From assembly GCA_963580285.1 (NCBI GenBank), contig CAUZLF010000749.1, positions 124,001 through 188,000 of the forward strand: DNA of 64,000 nt, read 5' to 3'. Position 1 is the first letter of the stretch; each line of letters starts with the position of its first letter. The stretch is from Lucinisca nassula. Taxonomy: Eukaryota > Mollusca > Bivalvia > Lucinida > Lucinidae. The position numbers and the translations under genes were made by a program. Positions 8,901-18,465 of the stretch are shown piece after piece. The notes below the pieces were generated by a model that saw only the letters and a list, made by a program, of their open reading frames with translations, had not been told where the DNA came from and did no database searches.

Positions 8901-11900
8901 CAAGAGGCTCAATGAGCCTAAACCGCTCACCTGAGGAACTTAAGTTTTAACAATTCACAGACTTGACTACTAAATCTGCTAATAGAATCCAGCCCATTGA
9001 CCCTTACAGGATATAAGTCATCATTATTGCATTGCATTCCAAGTTTGAGACTTCTAGCTTCTATAGTTCCTGAGAAATCTTTGATGAAAATTTAACATTG
9101 GTAAAAATGGAGAGAAAGAAGAATGAAAGAACAGATGAACAAATAAGCTGAGAAAGCCCAATGTCTCTTACACAAAATAAGTCATCATTATTCTATTGAA
9201 TACCAAATTTGATGCTTCTAGCTTTTATAGTTCCTGAGAAATCTTTGATTAAAAATTTAACATTGGTCTATTATCTCTCTATATGGAGAGAAAGAAGAAT
9301 GAAGGAACAAATGAACCAGACTAGCTCCAAAACCTAATGCAGCCTTTCCCCTTGCCCAATGGTGCTACACATAAAATTTAAACAAGATTGGTCGACTGCC
9401 TTCTGAGATATGCTTCATTGAAAGTGTGGACGACGGATGGACGGACGACAGACGTCGGACTCCGGAGCCTTGGTATACTATCAGCTCACTGGAGCCTTTG
9501 GCTCAGGTGAGCTAAAAATTCAAGTCGCTATTTCTGTCACAACATTTTCCCTACGTTAAGTCTATGGGCAAATTTTTTGTCTCTCAAGGTCACGTAACTC
9601 CGAGGTCAATATTCCGATTCGGCCCAAAATCGAACTTAACCGAGATTTTATGCCTGTTCTCGTTACCTGCAAGTTTGAAGCTGATATGAATAAAAATAAA
9701 GTTGCTATCCTGGTCACAACGTATTTTTTTATGCTCAAGGGCAGGTAACTCCAAGGCAAATATTCCGATTCGGCCCAAAATCGAACTTAACCGAGATTTT
9801 ATGTCTGTCCTCGTTACCTGCAAGTTTGAAGCTGATCTGAAAAAAATTCAAGTCGCTATCGTAGTCGCAACATTTTCCCTAATTAAGTCTATGGGCAAAT
9901 TTTTTGTCGCTCAAGGTCACGTAACTCCGAGGTCAATATTCCGATTCGGCCCAAAATTGAACTTAACCGAGATTTTATGCCTGTCCTCGTTACCTGCAAG
10001 TTTGAAGCTAATATGAATAAAAATAAAGTTGCTATCGTGGTCACAACATATTTTTTTATGCTCAAGGGCAGGTAACTCCAAGGCAAATAATCCGATTCGG
10101 CCCAAAATAGAACTTAACCGAGATTTTATGTCTGTCCTCGTTACCTGCAAGTTTGAAGCTGATCTGAAAAAAATTCAAGTCGCTATCGTAGTCACAACAT
10201 TTTCCCTATGTAAAGTCTATGGGCAAATTTTTTGTCGCTCAAGGTCATGTAACTCCGAGGTCAATATTCCGATTCGAACTTAACTGAGATTTTATGCCTG
10301 TCCACGTTACCTGCAAGTTTGAAGCTGATCTGAATAAAAATAAAGTTGCTATCGTGGTCACAACGTATTTTTTTATGCTCAAGGGCAGGTAACTCCAAGG
10401 CAAATAATCCGATTCGGCCCAAAATCTAAATTAACCAAGATTTTATGTCTGTCCTCGTTACCTGCAAGTTTGAAGCTGATCTTAAAAAAATTCAAGTCGC
10501 TACCGTAGTCACAACATTTTCCCTATGTTAAGTCTATGGGCAAATTTTTTGTCGCTCAAGGTCACGTAACTCCGAGGTCAATATTCTGATTCGGCCCAAA
10601 ATCGAACTTTACCGGGATTTTATGCCTGTCCTCATTACCTGCAAGTTTGAAGCTGATCTGAATAAAAATAAAGTTGCTATCGTGGTCACAACGTATTTTT
10701 TCATGCTCAAGGGCAGGTAACTCCAAGGCAAATAATCCGATTCGGCCCAAAATCGAACTTAACCGTGATTTTATGTCTGTCCTCGTTACCTGCAAGTTTG
10801 AAGCTGATCTGAAAAAAATTCAAGTCGCCATCGTAATCACAACATTTTCCCTATGTTAAGTCTATAGGCAAATTTTTTGTCGCTCAAGGTCACGTTACTC
10901 CGAGGTCAATATTCAGATTCTGCCCAAAATCGAACTTAACCGAGATTTTATGCCTGTCCTTATTATCTGCAAGAATGAAGTCGATCAGAAAAAAATTGAC
11001 GGAGCTAGAGTGATGACAAGCTTTTTCCTATGTTAAGTCTATGGGAGCTATATGTTGCCATGGTAACCAGAGTTCCACTCAGATCTGCATGAAAACCTTA
11101 TGAAGTCTTTCCACTTGCCCAATAATGTTACACATGAAATTTGATCAAAGTAGAAGTAAAACAAAGATCAGGAATTGATACAATTAACTTACTCCAACCA
11201 TAAAAGACACCAAAGGGAAAGAAATACAAACATTAAGCGACCAGACCATAATGGAAACCTAAACAAAGGAAGGCCATAAGGACAGTTACTTTCCCACAAA
11301 ATGGCCATATGGCCATCCAAAATTAAAAGACACAAGTGATACACATAGTAAGTAACAAACAACAACATAAATAAATCGCCACTGAAGAGCCGCCTTGGAA
11401 CGGTCAGTGGAAGAGTTCCATTGGGGGGCTTAAATCGATTTTACGTGGCCACAATCCTCGCCCTTAAAAGTCGGCCAAGTAGTCTTCAAGATATACATTT
11501 TTGAAATTCACATTAACCCTTATGCAAAAATGCACAAGGGCAGGTAACTCCTAAGTGTATGATCCGATTCTGCCAATTATCGAACTTGACCGAGATTTCA
11601 TGGCTGTGCTGGTTATCTGTAAGAATGAAGCCAATCCGAACAAATTTGAAGCAGCTACAGTGATGACAACATTTTCCCCATGTTAAGTCGATAGGCAATT
11701 TTTCGGGCGCTCAAGGGGACGTAACTCTTGAGTGAATTATCTGATTCGGCCCAAAATCGAACTTGACCGAGATTTTATGCCTGTACTGGTTATCTGCAAG
11801 AATGAAGTCGATCAGAAAAAAATTGACGGAGCTAGAGTGATGACAAGCTTTTTCCTATGTGAAGTCTCTGGGAGCTAGATGTTGCCATGGCAACCAGAGT

Positions 11901-12589
11901 TCCACTCAGATCTGCCTGAAAACCTAATGAAGCCTTTCCACTTGCCCAATAATGCGACACATGAAATTTGATCAAAGTTGGCCAAGTAGTCTTTAAGATA
12001 TACATTTTTGAAATTCCCATTAACCCTAATGCAAAAACACACAAGGGCAGGTAACTCCTAAGTGAATGATCCGATTCTGCCAGTTATCGAACTTGACCGA
12101 GATTTCATGGCTGTGCTGGTTATCTGCAAGAATAAAGCCAATCTGAAAATAATTGAAGCAGCTACGGTGATGACAACATTCTCCCCATGTTAAGTCAATA
12201 GGCAATTTTTTCAACGCTCAAGGGCACGTAACTCCTGAGTGAATAATCCGATTCAGCCCAAAATCGAACTTGATCGAGATTTCATGCCTGTCCTCGTTAT
12301 CTGCAAGAATGAAGTCGATCAGAAAAAAATTGACGGAGCTAGAGTGATGACAAGCTTTTTCCTATGTTAAGCCTATGGGAGCTCTTTGTTGCTGTGGCAA
12401 CCAGAGTTCTCATCCGATCTGCACGAAAACCTAATACAGCCTTTCCCCCTACCTGATGATGGTTCATATGAAATTTGATCAAGGCCGGCCCACTGGTTCC
12501 AGAGATATACTTCGTTGAAAGTGTGGACGACGGACGCCGGCTCGTGGTATACTAATACCTCACATGAGCCTTCGGCTCAGGTGAGCTAA
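8901..12589 (+). mobile_element. 3.69-kb CAAGAGG...GAGCTAA tandem-repeat element inserted in DIRS Gag
   Basis: The left end is CAAGAGGCTCAATGAGCC (hairpin) then CGCTCACCTGAG. The right end is TGAGCCTTCGGCTCAGGTGA followed by GCTAA. Subterminal CTCACCTGAG and CTCAGGTGAG are inverted copies. The body holds tandem arrays and an ACGGACGACAGACG-type tract at 9429-9460; an internal copy of the 3' end occurs at 9484-9513. Joining 8900 to 12590 restores the Gag frame exactly, leaving no duplication beyond an ambiguous AA. A 2.48-kb relative is at 46321-48797. No protein of its own is seen. Confidence 0.85.
9594..10980 (+). repeat. Alternating two-part tandem array (about 327-bp dimer)
   Basis: GTAACTCCGAGGTCAATATT and GTAACTCCAAGGCAAATA variants alternate at about 9594, 9749, 9921, 10073, 10249, 10388, 10566 and 10718, giving a dimeric period near 327 bp with halves of about 155 and 172 bp. 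Each unit carries CCGATTCGGCCCAAAATCGA. Open frames of 60-100 codons here arise from the repeat and are not genes. Confidence 0.8.
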
Positions 12590-12903
12590 TAAAAGCCTCA
12601 CTTAGAGTTCAGCCTTTGGAGTCTTCAACCCTTTTTGGCTCTAAGATTCCAGAAGTGGCAAAATCTTATAAGGAGGACTTGACAAGGAGAAGTCTGCAGA
12701 GGGCAGCGGCACCTCCTCACCCCAAGAAGAAAAGAAAGTCCGGAGCTAAGTCTGAAGATGTCAAATTAGTTGTTAGCTCTTCAGAGAGTGGACAGCGTCA
12801 GGTTATTTCCAAACCGGCTGCCTCCACCCAAGCTCCGCAGCAAAGTTCTCATCCCAGCAGGTTTAGAAAACCTAAAGGGAAGAGGAACAAGAATCAAAAA
12901 TAG
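12590..12903 (+). pseudogene. DIRS Gag C-terminus (resumes after insertion)
   Basis: Continues the Gag frame after the inserted element: SLRVQPLESSTLFGSKIPEV follows, then a basic, proline-rich tail ending KPKGKRNKNQK and TAG at 12901-12903. The basic tail suggests nucleic-acid binding. It cannot be translated in phase from 8900 without removal of the insertion. Confidence 0.8.
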
Positions 12904-12904
12904 G

Positions 12905-13312
12905 GGTGCCCGCTTCTGCCAGGCCTGCCCGGACTCTTTGGAGTCATCGGGCTCGATCAAGTACAGTTTGCCAAAACCGGACATTCCCACCGGTGGCAGA
13001 CTGTATCACTTTTGTCAGGCCTGCCAAAAGATCACCACAGACCAGTGGACACAGTCTGTGATAAGAAGCTGGTTTTGAATTCAATTTCGTGTCCAACTCA
13101 AATTGGCCAGAGTAGTTCCTCATTTTTTGAGGAAACCTCCAGCAGATCCAGAGAAAATTCGACTCCTTCAAGAGGAGATAGAATCTATGCTGGAAAAATG
13201 TGCCATAGAACCAGTCACTCCACATCACCCGAAAGGGGGCTTTTACAGCCGATTATTTCTGGTTCAGGAAAAATCAGGAGGATGGAGACCGGTAATCGAT
13301 CTTTCCAGATTG
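12905..13312 (+). pseudogene. DIRS reverse transcriptase, N-terminal part with in-frame stop
   Basis: The frame differs from Gag and overlaps its end. It shows PTGGRLYHFCQACQKITTDQ, then a TGA at 13076-13078, then in the same frame EEIESMLEKCAIEPV, GGFYSRLFLV and GGWRPVIDLSRL, the typical start of a DIRS reverse transcriptase. The domain is cut after Leu at 13312 by a LINE fragment and resumes at 14683 with NRYILAPHFKMETVDSV. The TGA and the insertion both inactivate it. Confidence 0.85.
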
Positions 13313-14682
13313 TTTCCGTCAACGCAGGTCTTGTGAAACTCAGCTTATTCAACTTGTTGAGGACCTTACTAGATCGATGACAGGGGGCAGGCAAACTGAC
13401 CTCATTCTGTTAGATTTTAGTAAGGCCTTTGATAAGGTAAACCATCTCAAACTGCTTTACAAACTTAGACTTCATGGTGTTCAAGGTAATGTCTTGTATT
13501 GGATCCAGTCCTTTCTCATAGGGAGAAGCCAGACCGTTGTGCTTGAAGGTGACAGTTCTAATGAGGTACCAGTATCCTCAGGTGTACCGCAGGGGTCAGT
13601 CCTGGGCCCCATCTTATTCTTACTGTACATTAACGATTTGCCCGATAATGTGCAGTCTCAAGTTCGCCTCTTTGCGGATGACACTGCGGTATACCTGACC
13701 ATTAATAACCCAGATGACTCTTCCAACCTCCAGAAGGACCTTGACCAACTACAAAAGTGGGAGGAACAATGGGATATGGAATTTAACCCTGGTAAGTGCC
13801 AAGTTTTACATATCACCAGGTCACAAGATCTAATCGAGTCTACCTACACCATGCATAAGAAAACCCTTGAAAGTGTATCCTCCGCCAGATACCTTGGTGT
13901 TGATCTATCTACCGACTTAAGTTTCAATACACATATTAATAGAATTTCGGCAAACGCAAATAAATCACTCGGTTTTATTAAACGGAACATAAAAACTAAA
14001 CATAAAGGTGTCCGTGAGGCTGCATATAAAACTATTGTGCGCCCACAACTCGAGTACGCCTCCACTTCATGGAGCCCTTATACCGAAAGTTATTCCCAGA
14101 AAATAGAAATGGTCCAGAGGAGAGCTATTCGCTGGACCATGAGTGACTATTCGCCTTACAACAGCGTTTCAAAGATGCAGAAAGTACTTGGCTGGCGGTC
14201 TCTGGAACAGAGGAGGGCTGATGCTCGCCTCTGTATGTTATATAAAATTACACACGGCATGGTTGCCGTTCAAATGCCACCGTATTTCCAGCAGCCAACA
14301 AGAGCAACCCGTCAAAGCCTGCGCCATCCCTTCGTGTATCGTCAAATCCATACCTCAACTGATTATTACAAGTATTCGTTTTTCCCTTTGGCTGTTGTGC
14401 AATGGAACAGCTTGCCATCTTCCTTGGTCATGCTGCCAACACTGAATCAGTTCAGTGTGGCAGTTCGGTCTCTTGACCACCAGTTACCCTAAACACAGCA
14501 GACCTGTTTTTAAACTGATTTTAATCTCATCTTATTAACTAACACTTTCATCTGTTTTTATTCATCTCACTTTTGCACTTTTATTCTCACTATTCACTCT
14601 ACCTTTTTCTTCACGGCGCGCAATCACCTACACGTAATCCTCGTCAGGGGGTGTTGTAGTAAACCTAGATAGAGATAGATAG
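13313..14682 (+). mobile_element. 5'-truncated LINE inside the DIRS reverse transcriptase
   Basis: 1370 bp. It starts within coding sequence at the conserved GFRQRRSCETQL motif and ends in a short (TAGA)n tail (about 14666-14682). It lies exactly between codons for Leu and Asn of the DIRS domain. No clear target duplication is seen. The tail and protein suggest the Jockey/CR1/L2 group; I cannot place the clade more closely by eye. Confidence 0.88.
13314..14492 (+). pseudogene. LINE reverse transcriptase, C-terminal two thirds
   Basis: Frame open from the truncation point; the first ATG is 13377. Motifs in order: LDFSKAFDKV, SSGVPQGSVLGPILFLLYIN, LFADDTAVYL (catalytic F-A-D-D), a KYLGV-like ARYLGVDLS, and the C-terminal region with AVVQWNSLP. 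It stops at 14490-14492 and is intact over this span. The endonuclease and N-terminal fingers are missing, so it is a dead-on-arrival copy. Confidence 0.9.
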
Positions 14683-16195
14683 AACCGGTACATTCTTGCT
14701 CCTCATTTCAAAATGGAAACTGTAGACTCAGTTTGTCTTGCATTACGGAAGAACGACTGGGCCATATCAGTGGACTTAAAGGATGCATACTTCCACATTC
14801 TGATCCACCGCAAGTCCAGGAGGTATCTCCGCTTCCATTTTATGGGGAGAACATACCAATTTCGAGCACTAGCGTTCGGGCTCTCTCCAGCCCCCTACGT
14901 TTTCACCAGAGTAGTGAAAACGGTAGTGAAGCACTGTCGTCTCCAGGGAATGAGTTTGCATGCATACCTGGACGATTGGCTTCAGCCTCTCAGTTCCTGT
15001 CCATTCAGCACCGGGATCGGTTACTGAGGACGGTTTTGAACCTCGGATTTGTCCCGAATTGGGACAAATCAGAGCTAATTCCCAGTCAAATATTCTGTTT
15101 CCTGGGTGCTCCTTTCGATCTGGAGAAGGGTGTGATTGGACCTTCTCTGGACAGGATAGTGAGATTGCAAACAAGTATACAGAAGATGTTTGCTTCTCAG
15201 TCAGCGTCTGCCCGGGAAGTTCATTCTTTACTCGGACAGATGTCCCGTCTTCTACCTTATGGCCGGGCTCACAAACGTTTACTACAATGGCATGTGAAAG
15301 ACCGTTGGTCTCAGGCAACTCAGTCTTGGGACTACCGTATTTCGCTGGGTCCTTGGTTCAGACAAGCAGTAGAGCAATGGCTGAACAAGGAATTTCTTCA
15401 TGCTATGGTTCCGCTGGTTCAGCCACAACCAGATTTCTATCTGTTCACGGATGCGAGTCTGGTTGGATGGGGTGCCCATTTGGACGATCGCTCAGTTTCA
15501 GGCCAGTGGTCTGTTCAATGGAGCAAAGAACATATAAATGTTCTGGAACTCCGAGCAGTTTGGTTGGCTCTGAAGTCCTTTTGTCAGATAATTTCGGGCT
15601 GCCAGGTGTTGTTGTCGACAGACAACACAACCGTGGCGGCTTATCTGAACAAAGGAGGGGGGGCCAGGTCTCGAACCCTGTCGTTTATGGCAACCAAGCT
15701 GCTAGCATGGTGTGCGAAGCGACAGGTGTCTCTAACAGCCAAATTCGTTCCAAGCAAACTGAACGTTCTCGCGGATTCTCTGTCGAGGAAAGGGCAGATC
15801 ATTCATACAGAGTGGACCCTCCACAGGGGCACACTGTCTCAGATTTTTCACTTCTGGGAAGTCCCTCATATAGATCTGTTTGCAACGAGACTAAACAATC
15901 AACTTCCGACCTTTGTGTCTCCATTTCACGACCCCTTAGCTTGGGCAGTGGATGCGATGTCCCAGTCCTGGGAGGGAATGTTAGCGTATGCATTCCCTCC
16001 CGTTCCCCTTCTTTTGAAGGTGCTATTGAAAATGGAGAAAGAGACATGCTTGTTCATTCTGATAGCTCCATGCTGGGAAAGTCACCCGTGCTTTCCAGTG
16101 CTGTTGTCTCTGCTGGTTGCTCCAGCGATCAAGCTCCCTTGTCGGCGGGATCTTTTGATCCAACCACACTCTCGTCTGGCTCATCCGAAACCGGA
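14683..16195 (+). pseudogene. DIRS reverse transcriptase core, RNase H and following domain, frameshifted
   Basis: Begins NRYILAPHFKMETVDSV; shows SVDLKDAYFHI and the catalytic HAYLDDWL (about 14958-14981). The open frame then shifts: ASQFLSIQHRDR through WDKSELIPSQ is read one frame over, so a single-base indel lies near 14985-14995. RNase H follows with FTDASLVGWGAHLDD, INVLELRAVW and LLSTDNTT. A C-terminal region with PHIDLFATRLNNQLP corresponds to the methyltransferase-like part of DIRS polyproteins. This frame stays open to 16382, overlapping the recombinase. Confidence 0.88.
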
Positions 16196-17278
16196 AATAT
16201 TCAACCTGCACGCTTGGTTGTGCTGCAGGGAGGTCTCGAGAAGGCAGGATTTTCTAAAAGGTCTGCCGAGAGAGTCTGTGCCACTAAAAGAGCTTCCACA
16301 CAGTCTCTCTACAATTACCGTTGGAACGCTTGGATGGATTGGTGTCTCGAACGGGAGATGGATCCCATCGATCCATCTGTAATGGTTTTGGCAGACTTCC
16401 TTATCTTCCTGTTTGAAGAGAAGAAGCTGTCTCCTGTTTCTGTTAAAGGATACAGGTCAGCCATTTCGTCCACGCTGAAGCATTTATCTTCAGTCGATTT
16501 TTCCTCCGATCCTGTTCTCTCTGATATCATAAAGAGTATGGAATTGGAAAAACCAGTTGTAAGCAGGGTTGTTCCTCATTGGGATCTTTCTCTGGTTTTA
16601 GACTGTCTCAAAGAGTCTCCCTTTGAGCCGATGTCTTCTTGTTCGCTCAAATGCTTGACTCAGAAAACAGTTTTTCTGATCGCCCTTGCTTCAGGTCGGA
16701 GGCACAGTGAAATTCATGCACTATCTGCCTCTTCCGGCTCTGTAAATTTTTCAGCAGACAAAAACTCTGTTAAACTTCATTTTTTCCCTGGTTTTTTGGC
16801 TAAAAATCAGGTTCCTTCGGTAGCAGGAATTCCCGTTGAAATTCCAGCTCTTTCTATGAATAAAGGTCGTTCTGGCACATTTCTGTGTCCAGTTCGTGCT
16901 TTGCGTTTTTATTTGAGAAGGACAAAAAGTTTTCGGAGAAAAAGAGAAAGACTCTTTATTTCCTATGTTAAGAACTATGACAAGGAAATAAGTCCTTCTA
17001 CTATATCCAGGTGGATTGTAGAGACTGTTCGTTTTGCTTATGATCAAAAAGGCAGTTCCAAATCTTACAAGATTTGTGCTCATGAGCTAAGGGCTTTGAG
17101 CGCAAGTTTTGCTTGGCTAAATGGGGTCCCCTTGGATGCTGTTCTCAGAGCCGGTTTTTGGCGCTCTGAGAATTCCTTCATTAGGTTTTATCTAAGAGAT
17201 ACAGCAGGAATCAATGGAAAGTTATTTTCTCTGGGCCCTGTTGTGGCATCACAGACAGTAATTTCCTCTTCAGTTTAA
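16196..17278 (+). CDS. DIRS tyrosine recombinase
   Basis: Overlaps the previous frame in a different phase, as usual in DIRS elements; the start codon is uncertain (the in-frame ATG at 16334 is inside the domain). An N-terminal core-binding part has YRWNAWMDWC and KGYRSAISSTL. Catalytic residues of the family are visible: Arg in ALASGRRHSEIHAL, His and Arg in CAHELRALSA, Trp in GFWRSENSF and the nucleophile Tyr in IRFYLRD (about 17188). The recombinase integrates a circular cDNA. No stop or shift is seen across this domain. The stop is at 17276-17278. Confidence 0.88.
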   Translation, partial: NIQPARLVVLQGGLEKAGFSKRSAERVCATKRASTQSLYNYRWNAWMDWCLEREMDPIDPSVMVLADFLIFLFEEKKLSPVSVKGYRSAISSTLKHLSSVDFSSDPVLSDIIKSMELEKPVVSRVVPHWDLSLVLDCLKESPFEPMSSCSLKCLTQKTVFLIALASGRRHSEIHALSASSGSVNFSADKNSVKLHFFPGFLAKNQVPSVAGIPVEIPALSMNKGRSGTFLCPVRALRFYLRRTKSFRRKRERLFISYVKNYDKEISPSTISRWIVETVRFAYDQKGSSKSYKICAHELRALSASFAWLNGVPLDAVLRAGFWRSENSFIRFYLRDTAGINGKLFSLGPVVASQTVISSSV

Positions 17279-17772
17279 TTCTTTGTCTGGTGATCATTGA
17301 CCGTACGGTTGAACACCGTGTTAAGATATTTAAGTTCCGCCTTCTGTGATGTCATAATTATGCACAGCGGATTAATACATTTGTGGTCAAAAAATGAAAG
17401 TAAAGTTTATTTTGACCATTTTTGAGCGTTTTTTGCTTATTTTGTTTTGGGGTTTCGTTTTATAGTTTTACTCCTCTTTAGGGGAGTGATTTCGCAACGC
17501 TGCTTTGGGCCTGGACTTTCCGGGAAAACAGCACGCAAGTCTTTTCTGAAGTCCTAATTGTAAGTGTCAAATTCGACATGACCGGGTTTTCGGGCATCTT
17601 GCTCTGTTACCAGCCTGGAGTCTCCTTACATTCGATCCACTGTCGTCCTAATAACCTAAGGTGGTCCACCTTCAGTTGCACAACGTTACCTCATGAGAAA
17701 TCGGTAAGTTCCTTTATTCTTATTGTGAATTTATCAGATTTCCCCACCATCCATGAGAGATTAAATCTAATT

Positions 17773-17873
17773 AGCATAAGTTACATTGTCGTGAGTACTA
17801 GAGAAACAAATTTTATATGTTGTTTTAACATAAATATTTGTGATCTATACTCACGACAGTGTAACGACAAGGC
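17773..17873 (+). repeat. DIRS internal complementary region
   Basis: About 100 bp whose first part (GTCGTGAGTACTAGAGAAAC) is the complement of the extreme left end (6351-6370) and whose second part (AACATAAATATTTGTGATCT) is the complement of the extreme right end (18107-18143). It therefore records the joined termini, as expected for the template of DIRS circle formation. It fixes the element ends independently of the flanks. Confidence 0.9.
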
Positions 17874-17931
17874 CCGTATTTATATATTTATATAAACTCC
17901 CAACCTCCCCGCTAATCTGTTTTAATTCCTC

Positions 17932-18106
17932 GCAAAGAGGATATTTACCGGTGTGTTGTCACGAAGTCCGTGATTTTACGGTTAGTGATTTTCAGTCACT
18001 GGGTGACAAGTGGGGAATAAAGGTTGCGGTGGTCTTGTACGGCTGGTAGTCAAAGTCGGCGCTTCTGGGGGAATAGAGGGTAGCATAAGTTACATTGTCG
18101 TGAGTA
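17932..18106 (-). repeat. DIRS right inverted terminal repeat
   Basis: Inverted copy of 6363-6537, ending TACATTGTCGTGAGTA. Beyond it the element carries a further 37 bp (ATAGATCACAAATATTTATG and following), absent from the left end, up to 18143. Confidence 0.92.
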
Positions 18107-18143
18107 TAGATCACAAATATTTATGTTAAAACAACATATAAAA

Positions 18144-18172
18144 TCTATTTCTCCAAGCCCCGATAAGCGGGG
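18144..18172 (-). mobile_element. Remaining end of the S1 SINE interrupted by DIRS
   Basis: TCTATTTCTCCAAGCCCC followed by GATAAGCGGGG continues the SINE left at 6350 and matches the same stretch of intact copies (for example 35911-35931). Confidence 0.8.
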
Positions 18173-18299
18173 ACACATTTTATCTTATGTGTCGAGGTCC
18201 GCTTTATTGCCACATGTGCAACAAAAGTGGTCTGTGCAATACTGCTTACTTTTGATTTTTTTTTCGGTGGGGGTTGTGTGTGTGTGTGTGTGTGGGGGG

Positions 18300-18465
18300 G
18301 GGGGGGGGTTATGGCCCATTCAAGATTATTTCACATACATTGAGCCTATCATTGATTAGAGGTGGGTGAAAACCAAGTAGCTGGAGAAAAACCACCTGAC
18401 CTTACACTGCAGAACTTGGTGTCTCACATATGACCTGAGCCAGGCTCGAACCCACAGTGGTGGGG
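18300..18465 (-). mobile_element. tRNA-derived SINE family S4, truncated copy
   Basis: Shares GAGGTGGGTGAAAACCAAGT, ACCACCTGACCTT and GCCAGGCTCGAACCCACAG (complement of box B GGTTCGA) with copies at 20305, 23236 and 59622. It is cut at 18465 by the repeat array that follows; a G-rich run lies on the other side. Confidence 0.65.

Larger units (their letters stand above)
6351..18143 (+). mobile_element. DIRS-type retrotransposon, nearly complete but disrupted
   Basis: About 11.8 kb, or about 6.7 kb once two later insertions (8901-12589 and 13313-14682) are set aside. It has inverted terminal repeats, a cysteine-rich plus arginine/serine-rich Gag, a reverse transcriptase/RNase H region, a tyrosine recombinase in an overlapping frame, and an internal complementary region near the 3' end. 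These together define DIRS elements, which integrate by recombinase and lack long target duplications. The flanks re-form an uninterrupted SINE (CAGCCCAAT + CTATTTCTCC) with no more than a T or AT shared. Two in-frame stops and a frameshift indicate a dead copy. Confidence 0.93.

Noticed and set aside
9562..12214. Many 60-100 codon frames on both strands
   Set aside because: They repeat with the tandem monomers and recur at 46613-48262. No known domain.
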